64,000 bases of DNA from NCBI RefSeq assembly GCF_042648365.1, contig NZ_JBHRXI010000001.1, positions 186,001 through 250,000 of the forward strand, in the 5' to 3' direction. Both the position numbers and the translations under genes were made by a program. The notes under the pieces are model-generated. The model did not search any database. It saw nothing but the letters and a program-made list of their open reading frames with translations, and was not told the origin of the DNA. The first letter of the stretch is position 1. The number at the start of each line of letters is the position of its first letter. Source of the DNA: Lutimaribacter_A marinistellae. Its GTDB lineage: Bacteria; Pseudomonadota; Alphaproteobacteria; Rhodobacterales; Rhodobacteraceae. Positions 44,875 through 53,449 of the stretch are shown in pieces.

Positions 44875-46200
44875 TCAACCGCGGGCGCGGATATTCTGCA
44901 ACAGAGGCAGCAGCGCAGCCATTTCAGGCCCGCGCTCTTGCCCCGTCAGCGCCTTGCGCAGTGGCATGAACAGGCCTTTGCCCTTACGGCCGGTCGCCTC
45001 CTTGACGGCGGCGGTCCAGCTGCCCCAGCTCGACTCGTCCAGCGGGCCCTCGGGCAGCAATGTCATTGCCTGTTCCACGAACGCGCGGTCCTCTTCGTCG
45101 ATCAGCGGCTCGGCACCGTCGCGGCAAAGGATCCACCACGCCTCAAGGTCGTTCAGCGTCTGGATATTGCCACGCGCCATCGACCAGAACGGCGCCCGGA
45201 TCTCCTCGGGAATGCCCAGCGCCTCCAACCGGTCGGCCACGTCCTCGGCCGACAATGCCTGCAGGTAATGCGCCGTCAGCGGGAAGAGGTCGTTTACGTC
45301 GAACTTGGTTGGCGCCGCACCAAAGCGTCTCACGTCAAACCCGTCGATCAACTGTCCCATCTCGGTGCGCAGCTCGACCGGGTCTGCCGAACCAAGGCGC
45401 GCCATCAGCGACAACAAGGCATAGGGCTGCACACCCTGTGCACGCAGGTCGCGCAATGCCAGAGTGCCCAGCCGCTTTGACAAGGCCTCGCCCTGCGGGC
45501 CGGTCAACAACGAATGATGGGCAAACTGCGGGACGGTGCCGCCCAACGCCTCGATGATCTGGATCTGCGTCGCCGTATTGGTGACGTGGTCGGACCCGCG
45601 CACGACGTGTGTGACACCCATCTCGGTATCGTCGACGACCGACGCAAGCGTGTAGAGGAACTGCCCATCGCCACGGATCAGCACAGGGTCCGAAACCGAA
45701 GCAGCGTCGATGGAAACGGGGCCCAGAATGCCATCCTCCCACTCGATCCGCTCGTGATCCAGCTTGAACCGCCAGACACCGTCCCCACGCTCTGCGCGCA
45801 GGCGCGCCTTTTCTTCGTCGGACAGCGACAACGCGGCGCGATCATAAACCGGCGGGCGACCCATGTTCAGCTGTTTCTTGCGCTTGAGGTCCAACTCGGT
45901 CGGGGTCTCGAAGGCCTCGTAGAACCGCCCGATCTCGCGCAGTCGGTCAGCCGCGGCGTGATAGCGGTCCAACCGCTCCGACTGCCGCTCGACGCGGTCC
46001 CAGGTCAAGCCCAGCCATTCGAGGTCCTGCTTGATCGCGTCAACATACTCTTCTTTCGACCGTTCCGGATCGGTATCGTCGATCCGCAGGATGAATGTGC
46101 CACCCTCCTTGCGGGCGATCAGCCAGTTCATCAGCGCAGTGCGCAGGTTGCCGACATGGATGTATCCGGTGGGCGAGGGGGCGAAACGGGTGGTGGTCAT
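44875..46200 (-). CDS. gltX: Glutamyl-tRNA synthetase
   Basis: 441-aa class I synthetase that attaches glutamate to tRNA-Glu. In many alphaproteobacteria it also charges tRNA-Gln for later amidation. The HIGH motif is APSPTGYIHVGNLRTAL at the N-terminus and the KMSKS-type motif is GEALSKRLGTLA. DDTDPERSKEEYV, VTHVVRGSDHVTNTATQIQI and the C-terminal helical anticodon domain complete it. ATG at 46200 (MTTTRFAPSP) follows AGGAG. Many relatives carry two gltX genes; whether this is the primary or secondary copy cannot be decided here. Confidence 0.94.
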   Translation of the reverse strand: MTTTRFAPSPTGYIHVGNLRTALMNWLIARKEGGTFILRIDDTDPERSKEEYVDAIKQDLEWLGLTWDRVERQSERLDRYHAAADRLREIGRFYEAFETPTELDLKRKKQLNMGRPPVYDRAALSLSDEEKARLRAERGDGVWRFKLDHERIEWEDGILGPVSIDAASVSDPVLIRGDGQFLYTLASVVDDTEMGVTHVVRGSDHVTNTATQIQIIEALGGTVPQFAHHSLLTGPQGEALSKRLGTLALRDLRAQGVQPYALLSLMARLGSADPVELRTEMGQLIDGFDVRRFGAAPTKFDVNDLFPLTAHYLQALSAEDVADRLEALGIPEEIRAPFWSMARGNIQTLNDLEAWWILCRDGAEPLIDEEDRAFVEQAMTLLPEGPLDESSWGSWTAAVKEATGRKGKGLFMPLRKALTGQERGPEMAALLPLLQNIRARG

Positions 46201-46267
46201 CGACGATCTCCTGTTGCCGCGGCTCTTGTCACAGAGACGCCCCGTTGTCCAGCGATGGCCCTGTGAA

Positions 46268-46477
46268 CAAGGGCTCCCGTCCCCTTGGCATGCATCGTGG
46301 ATGCACGCCAAGGCGTTGGGCCGGGCGCCGCGCAATGCGCGGCGCGACTCCGCGACCTGATCTGGCGTGCCTCGTATCCGGGATCGCGACCGCGCCGTGC
46401 ACGCAAGGGCACGGCGCCCGGCCCAAAGCCGCCAGCGGCTCCGGCCCTACCGGAGGCGCGCGGGTGCGGGAGCCTCC
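46268..46477 (-). repeat. Four-hairpin dispersed intergenic repeat, copy A
   Basis: About 210 bp matching, in opposite orientation, the sequence at 57561-57784. Reading on the minus strand from the DUF1801 stop it carries four hairpins in order: around 46439-46455, 46392-46417 (9-bp stem GCGCCGTGC/GCACGGCGC), 46325-46345 (10-bp stem), and 46283-46313 (13-bp stem). Shared unpaired text includes GGCTCCCGCACCCGCG, GCGGCTTTGGGCC and GGCCCAACGC. It fills most of the 277-bp gap before gltX. It may be a mobile palindromic element or a 3' RNA structure. Confidence 0.75.
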
Positions 46478-46906
46478 CTAGACCGGCTTCACCGGCCATC
46501 GACGCGCCAGATCAGCAAGCCCCGCGCGGATCAGCTCAGCAAGGACATCAATGTCGATATCCTCAAGCTTGTTGACGTAAAGGCAGGACTTTCCTGTCCG
46601 GTGCTTGCCGATCCTGCGCAGGATTTCACCGAAATCAGCATAACCGGGCATGATGTAGATCGAATGTCGCGCCTTGCGCGGCGCAAAGCCCGTGGCAAGA
46701 AAGTCGCCTTCGCGGCCACTAGCATAGTGATAGTGGTAGCGCCCATAGCCGACGATACCCTCGCCCCAGATCTGCGGCACGAACCCGGTTGCATCGCGAA
46801 ACACCGCGTCGAGGCGGCGCGCCTCGTCAACCCTGCGAGGCGGATCGAGAGTGGCGATGAAGGAATCGACATCCACGTTCGTCGGCCGTGTCTTGTTTTC
46901 GCCCAT
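46478..46906 (-). CDS. DUF1801 domain protein
   Basis: 142-aa protein of the DUF1801 (YdhG/YjbR-fold) family. DVDSFIATLDPPRRVDEARRLDAVF, GFVPQIWGEGIVGYGRYHYHYASGREGDFLATGFAPRKARHSIYIMPGY and CLYVNKLEDIDIDVLAELIRAG are typical. Function is unknown; the fold is shared with small DNA- or ligand-binding proteins. ATG at 46906 (MGENKTRPTNVDV) follows GAGAGG. The four-hairpin repeat begins directly at its TAG stop. Confidence 0.85.
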   Translation of the reverse strand: MGENKTRPTNVDVDSFIATLDPPRRVDEARRLDAVFRDATGFVPQIWGEGIVGYGRYHYHYASGREGDFLATGFAPRKARHSIYIMPGYADFGEILRRIGKHRTGKSCLYVNKLEDIDIDVLAELIRAGLADLARRWPVKPV

Positions 46907-47022
46907 GTCCGCCCTCTCACCCTGCGCCCTGACGCACATCCCCTATCGCAGAAACGAACAGTGGCCTGATCCAGTCACAACCCTAGCTTACGCAAAGGAA
47001 AGCCCCAACAGGAGATATTGAA

Positions 47023-47964
47023 ATGACCATGGACCTGACCCGCCGTGCCGCTCTGACCGGCGGTGCCGCTCTGCCCCTCGCCGCTATGGCCGGCCCTACC
47101 CTCGCCGCGTCGCATTCTGCCGGCGAAGGCGGCGCGGCTTTGCCGCATGCGCGCAGTTTCATGCTGGGTGACATGACCGTCACAACGCTTCTCGACGGCA
47201 CCGTCACGCGTGACGGGGTCAAGGATATCTTCGGCGGTGGCGCCACGCAGGAAGCCTTCGAAGAGGTATCGCAGCAGAACTTCATCCCCGCCGACATGGC
47301 GCAGTTCTTCTTTACGCCGACGCTGGTGGAAACCGGGGGGCAGCATGTGCTCTTCGACACCGGCCTGGGCCAGGGCGGCATCCAGAAAGCCCTCGCCGAG
47401 GCCGGCAAGTCCCCCGAGGATATCGACATCGTCGTCCTGACCCACATGCACCCCGATCACATCGGCGGGATGACGACCGGCGACGCGGCCACCTTCCCCA
47501 ATGCCAGCTACGTCACCGCCTCGGCCGAGTACGATTTCTGGTCGGGGATGGAAGCGGGCAACCGTGTCGGTGACATGGTCGCCCAAAAGGTCACGCCGAT
47601 GGCCGAGAAGATGAGCTTTATCGAGGATGGTGGAGAAGTGGCCCCCGGCCTTACCGCTGTGGCCGCCTTCGGTCACACGCCGGGGCACATGGCCTATCGC
47701 CTCGAAAGCGGTGGCCAGCAGCTGATCCTCACAGCTGACCTTGCCAACCACTATGTCTGGACCTTCGCCCATCCCGAATGGGAGGTGAGCTTTGACATGG
47801 ACAAGGCGGCCGCGACCGAATCCCGCCGGCGCATTCTCGGCATGCTCGCCGCGGATCGCATCCCGATGATCGGATACCACATGCCATTCCCCGCCGCCGG
47901 GTATGTCGAGGCGCGCGGTGACGGGTTCCGCTTCGTTCCCGTCAGCTACCAGATGATGGGCTGA
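47023..47964 (+). CDS. Exported metallo-beta-lactamase-fold hydrolase
   Basis: 313-aa zinc hydrolase with a Tat-like signal (LTRRAALTGGAALPLAAMAGPTLAA). Metal ligands are visible in VVLTHMHPDHIGG (HxHxDH), FGHTPGHMAYRL and ILTADLANHYVW, with the last histidine in IGYHMPFPAAGYVE. This is the pattern of quorum-quenching lactonases and related esterases, but many MBL-fold proteins have other substrates. AGGAG precedes ATG at 47023. The gene converges on the FAD oxidase gene. Confidence 0.87.
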   Translation: MTMDLTRRAALTGGAALPLAAMAGPTLAASHSAGEGGAALPHARSFMLGDMTVTTLLDGTVTRDGVKDIFGGGATQEAFEEVSQQNFIPADMAQFFFTPTLVETGGQHVLFDTGLGQGGIQKALAEAGKSPEDIDIVVLTHMHPDHIGGMTTGDAATFPNASYVTASAEYDFWSGMEAGNRVGDMVAQKVTPMAEKMSFIEDGGEVAPGLTAVAAFGHTPGHMAYRLESGGQQLILTADLANHYVWTFAHPEWEVSFDMDKAAATESRRRILGMLAADRIPMIGYHMPFPAAGYVEARGDGFRFVPVSYQMMG

Positions 47965-47986
47965 CGCCCGGATCGCGGCGCCCGGG

Positions 47987-49318
47987 TCAGTACCCCGGAT
48001 CCGGGCGCACCTTCGATCCGTCCGTAAATCGTGACAGGCGGAAGGCCTGCGGATCCACGCATGGGACCACCCCCGTCACGAGGTCCGCCATCAACCGTCC
48101 CGCCCCGGGGCCAATACCGAAACCGTGGCCGGAAAAACCGGTCGCGATGAACATCCCCGGCAGATCATCGACACCCGAGATCACGGGGATGGCATCCGGG
48201 GTCACGTCGATCATGCCGGCCCAGCTTTGCACGATCTCGGCACGGTCCAGCGCCGGGAACGCCTTGCGCGCCTCGGCCCATGCGCGTCGCAACACCTTTT
48301 CCGACGGCTCCGGGTCCAGCACCCGGCATCGTTCGAACGGGGTAACCTCCGCAGGTGCCCACCGACGGGGTTCGCGCGCCTCTTCCGCCCAGCGCCTTCC
48401 AAGGCGAAAGCGCAAAGATCGCCAATCCTGCGCAAAGGCCGGCAGGAACCGCCACGCCAGCCGGAAACTGTCGGGAACGAGGTCGACCATGTTCTCGGTC
48501 CCGCTCGCCACGGTGTATCCGCCATCGGCGCGCTTGCGGATCGCAAATCCTCCGGACCACAGGGCGGGCGCGGGCCCGTCTTCGACCGGAGAGGTCCGCA
48601 TGACGGTGTTCAGTACCTTGAGCTGCGGCAGGAAGATCCCGGCGTTTCCGGCAAAAAGCCTGGACCATGCCCCGCCTGCCAGCACCACCGCGTCACAACT
48701 TACCCGGCCGCGCTCGGTCATCACGCCCGAGATCCGCCCCGCGGCGGTCTCGACGCTGCGCACCGCGCATCCGGTCATCACCGTCGCGCCGCGGTCCCGC
48801 GCCCCCTCGGCGATCGCCGGTGCGGCCCATTGCGGCTCGGCCCGGCCATCGCCCGGCGTGTGCAGCGCGCCCTTGAGCGGCAGCTCGTTTCCCGGCAGCA
48901 ACGCGTCAAGCGCTTTGCCCGAAACGATCGCGGCCTGCGCCTGGTACGGTTCGAGGTTGCGCATCCAGCGTTGATGATCCGCCAGGTCACGATCCGTTGC
49001 ACAGCCGAACAGGATACCGGTCTGCCGATAACCTGTCTCGCGGCCCAACCGGGCATCGAGCCCTTTCCACAGGCGCAGCGCCTCGATCATCAAGGGAATT
49101 TCGCGGGGATCGCGCATCCCCAGCCGCACCCAGCCCCAGTTGCGCGAGCTTTGCTCGCCCCCGATCTGGCCTTTCTCGCACAGCAGGACAGACTGCCCCC
49201 GCTCGGCCAGTTCCAGCGCGGTCGAGGCGCCGATGATGCCTCCGCCGATCACCACGACGTCCACACGTTTGGGAAGCGAAAGATCAGGCTCGAAGGAAGA
49301 GGGCTTGGGGCCCGGCAT
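47987..49318 (-). CDS. FAD-dependent oxidoreductase, DAO family (D-amino acid/glycine oxidase type)
   Basis: 443-aa flavoenzyme. The dinucleotide motif VDVVVIGGGIIGASTALELAERG begins at about residue 21. GGEQSSRNWGWVR, VVLAGGAWSRLFAGNAGI and the C-terminal ATGFSGHGFGIGPGAGRLMADL are standard for the DAO fold, which oxidises primary or secondary amines such as D-amino acids, sarcosine or glycine. The start is uncertain: ATG at 49318 has no clear SD, and a GTG 9 nt upstream is equally weak. Possible convergent terminator arms GCCCGGATC/GATCCGGGC lie at 47966-48006. Confidence 0.85.
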   Translation of the reverse strand: MPGPKPSSFEPDLSLPKRVDVVVIGGGIIGASTALELAERGQSVLLCEKGQIGGEQSSRNWGWVRLGMRDPREIPLMIEALRLWKGLDARLGRETGYRQTGILFGCATDRDLADHQRWMRNLEPYQAQAAIVSGKALDALLPGNELPLKGALHTPGDGRAEPQWAAPAIAEGARDRGATVMTGCAVRSVETAAGRISGVMTERGRVSCDAVVLAGGAWSRLFAGNAGIFLPQLKVLNTVMRTSPVEDGPAPALWSGGFAIRKRADGGYTVASGTENMVDLVPDSFRLAWRFLPAFAQDWRSLRFRLGRRWAEEAREPRRWAPAEVTPFERCRVLDPEPSEKVLRRAWAEARKAFPALDRAEIVQSWAGMIDVTPDAIPVISGVDDLPGMFIATGFSGHGFGIGPGAGRLMADLVTGVVPCVDPQAFRLSRFTDGSKVRPDPGY

Positions 49319-49392
49319 CAAGGTCACCGCACGAGGTTACAGGTAGCGCAGCAATACCGGCGTGGCCCCGCAAGCAAAGCCCAATTCGCGTT

Positions 49393-49416
49393 GTCGCGGC
49401 GCAAATCCGCCGCGAC
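49393..49416. other. Perfect intergenic hairpin
   Basis: GTCGCGGCG and CGCCGCGAC pair over 9 bp with a 6-nt loop, in the gap between the DAO gene and the hypothetical gene at 49456. There is no T-run on either side, so it is not a standard terminator. It could be a processing or transcript-stabilising element. Confidence 0.45.
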
Positions 49417-49455
49417 TGTGGCCGCCGCGCAATGACCGGCAGCGCGCCCGCGGAT

Positions 49456-49995
49456 TCAGCCTTCCCGCAGCCGCTCGGCCAGCCGGTCGAACGGATCCTC
49501 GAGCATCTTTTCGGGCAGCTCGTGCGGCTCTCCGGCGATCATTTCCGTTACCCGGGCCTTCAGGCGTTCGACACCACGCACCAGCCGAGGCGCCCGTTTG
49601 CGTGCCATCGCTTCGGCCTTGTCCCGGCCCAACACCGCCCAGGCAATCCCGCCCGCCACAAGGCACAGCAGGAAAAGCGCCGGAAGAAGAAGGGGAAAGG
49701 CCAGCGTCACCGCCAGCAGGCCGATTGCGCCGCTCAGTTTCAGGCTTGGCCCGCGACGCGGCGCGCGTCCGGTCGACGCGGATGCCCTCGCCCCGCCCTT
49801 GCGCAGCGGCATCGCGCGCTGCGACTGCGGCGCATCAAATCCCCGCTGGTCCAGCGCGGCGTGTTTGGCCGCGGTTTCCTGCAACAGGGATTTCACCGCT
49901 TTTTCTGTTTCCGCGTCGTCATAAACGCGCGCGGGGGATTTCAGAGGCTGGACACCGGGCTTTCCGTACAGCGATCCGTATTCCGCATAGGACAT
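49456..49995 (-). CDS. Hypothetical membrane-anchored protein
   Basis: 179-aa protein. A polar N-terminal half (MSYAEYGSLYGKPGVQPLKSP, ETEKAVKSLLQETAAKHAALD) is followed by a hydrophobic block that may be two helices (LSGAIGLLAVTLAFPLLLPALFLLCLVAGGIAWAVLG is split by Pro). A basic/acidic cytosolic tail (RLKARVTEMIAGEPHELPEKMLEDPFDRLAERL) completes it. I recognise no named family. ATG at 49995 opens MSYAEYG. It lies downstream of nadE on the same strand (123-bp gap). Confidence 0.55.
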   Translation of the reverse strand: MSYAEYGSLYGKPGVQPLKSPARVYDDAETEKAVKSLLQETAAKHAALDQRGFDAPQSQRAMPLRKGGARASASTGRAPRRGPSLKLSGAIGLLAVTLAFPLLLPALFLLCLVAGGIAWAVLGRDKAEAMARKRAPRLVRGVERLKARVTEMIAGEPHELPEKMLEDPFDRLAERLREG

Positions 49996-50118
49996 TCTTC
50001 GTACCCCTTTCGACAGTCGTCACAATTCGGCCGGGTTTGCCCCCGCATCGCCGCGGCCTTGCCCAGAATGTGCCACATTCCGGGGCAAGGCCCGAGTGCA
50101 ATGCGCCGAAAAGCGATG

Positions 50119-51777
50119 TCAGGAAGGGTCGCGCCAGCGATTTACGATGGGATATCGGCGGTCCAGCCAAAAGGCACGCTTGGTCAGCCGTGCCCCAGGT
50201 GCCGACTGGAAGCGCTTGTATTCGCTAATATAAATCAAATTTTCGACCTTTTTGACCGTCTCGCGGTCAAAGCCGAGCGCCACCGCGTCGGCCACCGAAC
50301 CGTCGCGATCCACCAGCGTTTCCAGAATGGCATCCAATTCCGGATAATCTGGCAGACTGTCGCTGTCTTTCTGGTCTTCGCGCAGCTCGGCGCTTGGCGG
50401 CTTCTCGATCATGCGGGGCGGAATCACCTCTCCCGCCGGGCCCATCATCCACTCGCGATGATGATCGTTGCGCCAGCGGCAGGTCTCGAAAACGCGGGTT
50501 TTGTACAGGTCCTTGATCGGGTTGTAGCCGCCTGCCATGTCGCCATAGATCGTGGCATAGCCGACCGCCACCTCGGACTTGTTGCCGGTGGTCAGCAGCA
50601 TCTCGCCGAACTTGTTTGACAGCGCCATCAGCAGCAGGCCACGAAGGCGTGACTGGACGTTCTCCTCGGTCAGCCCCGGCTCGGTCCCCTCGAACAGCGG
50701 TGCCAGCGTTTCGGTAACTGCCGCGCGGGCCGGTCCGATGGGCACATAGTCGTAGCGCACGCCCAGCGCCTTGGCGACGCCCTCGGCATCCTCCAGCGAC
50801 TCGGAGCTGGTGTATTCCGACGGCAGCATCACGCACCGCACGTTTTCGGGCCCCAGCGCGTCAACGGCGATCGCCGCGACCAGCGCGGAGTCCACGCCTC
50901 CCGAAAGACCCAGCAGCACCTTGCGAAAGCCGGTCTTGCGCATGTAGTCGCGCAGGCTTTGTACCATCACGCGGTAATCCTGCTCCCATTCGTCGGGCTG
51001 CGGCGCGATCTCGCCAGGAAGGATACGCCACCCCTCCGGCCCGCGCTCCAGATCGACATGGCTCACCACTTCGTCGAAAACCGGCAGGCGGAATGCCAGC
51101 CCTCCGCCCGGATTCAGCCCAAAGCTGCCGCCGTCGAACACTTGGTCATCCTGCCCGCCAACCATGTTGAGATAGATCAGCGGCAATCCCGTCTCGATCA
51201 CGCGCGACACCATGTGGGTCACCCGCACGTCAAGCTTGTGCCGGTAATAGGGAGAGCCATTGGGCACCAGCAGGAACTCCGCCCCCGTTTCGGCCAACGT
51301 CTCGGCCACGTCCGGGTGCCAGCTGTCCTCGCAGATCGGGGAACCGACGCGTACGTTACCCACGGCATAAGGTCCGCCCAACGGACCGGCATCAAAGATG
51401 CGTACCTCGTCGAATACCGTTTCATTCGGCAATTCGTGCTTGAAGACCTTTGCCGCGACCTTCCCACCCCGGGAGATCAGGTAGGCATTATAGAGCTTGC
51501 CATCCTCGGCCCACGGCCCACCGATGGCCAGCGCCGGGCCGTCGGCACAGTCGCGCGCCAGCGCCTCGACTGCCGCCATCGCCGCACGGTGAAAGGCGGG
51601 CTTCATCACCAGGTCCTGCGCATTGTACCCGGTTATGAACATCTCGGTGGTCGCGACCAGGTCCGCCCCCGCGTCGCGGCCGGCGTCCCATGCGGCGCGC
51701 GCCTTGGCGGCGTTGCCGTCGATATCGCCGACCACCGGGTCGAGCTGTGCCAGAGTGATGCGGAAACGCTCGGCCAT
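50119..51777 (-). CDS. nadE: Glutamine-dependent NAD+ synthetase
   Basis: 552-aa two-domain enzyme that amidates deamido-NAD using ammonia released from glutamine. The N-terminal nitrilase-type glutaminase has its catalytic triad in TEMFITGYNAQDL (Glu), KHELPNETVFDE (Lys) and SPICEDSWHPD (Cys). The C-terminal synthetase has the ATP P-loop LLGLSGGVDSALVAAIA and TTGNKSEVAVGYATIYGDMAGGYNPIKDLYKT. It completes the pathway begun by nadD at 31637. ATG at 51777 (MAERFRITLAQLDP) is at the usual family start. Confidence 0.95.
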   Translation of the reverse strand: MAERFRITLAQLDPVVGDIDGNAAKARAAWDAGRDAGADLVATTEMFITGYNAQDLVMKPAFHRAAMAAVEALARDCADGPALAIGGPWAEDGKLYNAYLISRGGKVAAKVFKHELPNETVFDEVRIFDAGPLGGPYAVGNVRVGSPICEDSWHPDVAETLAETGAEFLLVPNGSPYYRHKLDVRVTHMVSRVIETGLPLIYLNMVGGQDDQVFDGGSFGLNPGGGLAFRLPVFDEVVSHVDLERGPEGWRILPGEIAPQPDEWEQDYRVMVQSLRDYMRKTGFRKVLLGLSGGVDSALVAAIAVDALGPENVRCVMLPSEYTSSESLEDAEGVAKALGVRYDYVPIGPARAAVTETLAPLFEGTEPGLTEENVQSRLRGLLLMALSNKFGEMLLTTGNKSEVAVGYATIYGDMAGGYNPIKDLYKTRVFETCRWRNDHHREWMMGPAGEVIPPRMIEKPPSAELREDQKDSDSLPDYPELDAILETLVDRDGSVADAVALGFDRETVKKVENLIYISEYKRFQSAPGARLTKRAFWLDRRYPIVNRWRDPS

Positions 51778-51966
51778 GCCGCCCCCTTGCGCCTGAACTT
51801 TCCGCCCGATTTAGCAGATCACGCTGTGAGGAAAAGGCAAATGCGGCAAAAGACGTTGCCCCCGCCTGTCCCGTGCCGTAATTTCGCCCAAAACCCTACC
51901 GCGCGTGAGCGCCGAGATCACGGCAGGCATGGGCAGATTTCAGCAGACGGGGACAAGACGCCAGCC

Positions 51967-53391
51967 ATGCAGAAACTTACCGCTTCCATCGCCACAGCCC
52001 TCCTGCTCGCAGGCGCGGCGCCCGCGCTTGCACAGGACGGCCAGATCCTCACCACCGAGGACGATATCGGCGGCGTCTACGAAGGGACATTCCGCGGCGG
52101 GCTGCAACACGGTACCGGCACATACCGCCTGCCCAACGGGTACGAATACACCGGCGACTGGGTGGACGGAGAGATCAAGGGCCGCGGCGTCGCACGCTTT
52201 CCCAACGGCTCGGTCTACGAGGGCGAGTTTGCCAAGGGCAAACCCCACGGCATCGGCAAGATCACCTTCGCCGACGGAGGCACCTACGAGGGCGAATGGT
52301 CCGAGGGCGTGATCAACGGCCCCGGCATCGCCGTCTACGCCAACGGCGTCCGCTACGAGGGTGGCTTCCGAAACGCCCAGCATCATGGCGCGGGCGTGAT
52401 GACCAGCCCCGGCGGCTATGTCTATGACGGCGACTGGACCGATGGGCAAAAGGACGGCACGGCCAAGATCACCTATCCCGACGGCGCCGTCTACGAGGGC
52501 GAGGTCAAGGCAGGTCAGCGCCACGGCGAGGGCACGCTCGAACTGCCCGACGGGCTGATCTATGTCGGCACGTGGATCAATGGCCAGATCGAAGGCGAAG
52601 GCCGCCTGACCCAGCCCAACGGCGATGTCTACGAGGGCGAACTCGTCGCCGGCCGGCGCGAAGGGATCGGCCGCGTCACATATGCCAACGGCGATGTCTA
52701 CGAGGGCGACTTTCTCGACGACCGTCGTCATGGCCAGGGCACGTTCACCGGGACCGATGGCTATCTCTACACCGGGTCCTGGATCGAAGGACAAATCGAA
52801 GGTGAAGGCCGCGTGACCTATCCCGACGGCTCGATCTACGAAGGCGCGTTTCTCGACGATCTGGCGCATGGCGTGGGCAAGATCACCTATCCCGACGGCT
52901 CCACCTACGAAGGCGAGTGGGTCGCCGGCGTGATCGAGGGCACCGGCACCGCCCGATACGCCAACGGCATCGTCTACGAGGGCGAGTTCCGTAACGCCAA
53001 GAACCACGGCCAGGGCGTGATGACCTATGCCGACGGATACCGCTACGAGGGCGACTGGCAGGACGGCGTGCGACACGGCAAGGGCAAGGCCACCTATCCC
53101 GACGGGTCGGTCTATATCGGCGATTATGTCGACGGGCAGCGCCAGGGCGAGGGCGAGATCGTGATGGCCGACGGCTTCACCTATTCCGGCCAGTGGGAGG
53201 GCGGCAAGATCAGCGGCAGGGGCACTGCCACCTACGCCAATGGCGATGTCTACGAAGGGCAGTTCCGCAATGGCAAGCGGCAGGGCGAAGGCACCATGCG
53301 CTATGCCAGCGGACAGGAAGAGACGGGCACGTGGGACAATGGCGCGCTCGAACGCGACGGCGAAACCGGCAGCGCCCAGAACGACGGCTGA
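51967..53391 (+). CDS. Secreted MORN-repeat protein with 18 units
   Basis: 474-aa protein: signal peptide (MQKLTASIATALLLAGAAPALA), then MORN repeats of exactly 23 residues (consensus YEGEWxDGxxHGxGxxTYPDGxx) from about residue 38 to 451, plus a partial nineteenth (ETGTWDNG). MORN arrays form extended beta-sheets that bind lipids or proteins. The 18 full units are two tandem nine-unit blocks, 52078-52698 and 52699-53319, 621 bp each. Units 2 and 11, 4 and 13, 5 and 14 look most alike. The ATG at 51967 lacks a strong SD, but the signal peptide supports it. Confidence 0.88.
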   Translation: MQKLTASIATALLLAGAAPALAQDGQILTTEDDIGGVYEGTFRGGLQHGTGTYRLPNGYEYTGDWVDGEIKGRGVARFPNGSVYEGEFAKGKPHGIGKITFADGGTYEGEWSEGVINGPGIAVYANGVRYEGGFRNAQHHGAGVMTSPGGYVYDGDWTDGQKDGTAKITYPDGAVYEGEVKAGQRHGEGTLELPDGLIYVGTWINGQIEGEGRLTQPNGDVYEGELVAGRREGIGRVTYANGDVYEGDFLDDRRHGQGTFTGTDGYLYTGSWIEGQIEGEGRVTYPDGSIYEGAFLDDLAHGVGKITYPDGSTYEGEWVAGVIEGTGTARYANGIVYEGEFRNAKNHGQGVMTYADGYRYEGDWQDGVRHGKGKATYPDGSVYIGDYVDGQRQGEGEIVMADGFTYSGQWEGGKISGRGTATYANGDVYEGQFRNGKRQGEGTMRYASGQEETGTWDNGALERDGETGSAQNDG

Positions 53392-53409
53392 CCGGCATTC
53401 GCACACGGC

Positions 53410-53431
53410 TTGGCGGCTCTGACCCCGCCAA
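53410..53431. terminator. Possible terminator between MORN and photolyase genes
   Basis: TTGGCGG and CCGCCAA form a 7-bp stem with an 8-nt loop in the 58-bp gap between two convergent genes. No T-run follows on either strand, so termination ability is uncertain. Confidence 0.35.
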
Positions 53432-53449
53432 CGCCCCCGTCAAAGCGGC

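Noticed and set aside
46201..46267. Extra hairpin or promoter upstream of gltX outside repeat A
   Set aside because: No symmetrical element or convincing -35/-10 pair could be identified in this short stretch.
50959..51966. Extension of the MORN-protein frame back through nadE
   Set aside because: The extension is antisense to nadE. The ATG at 51967 begins a clear signal peptide.
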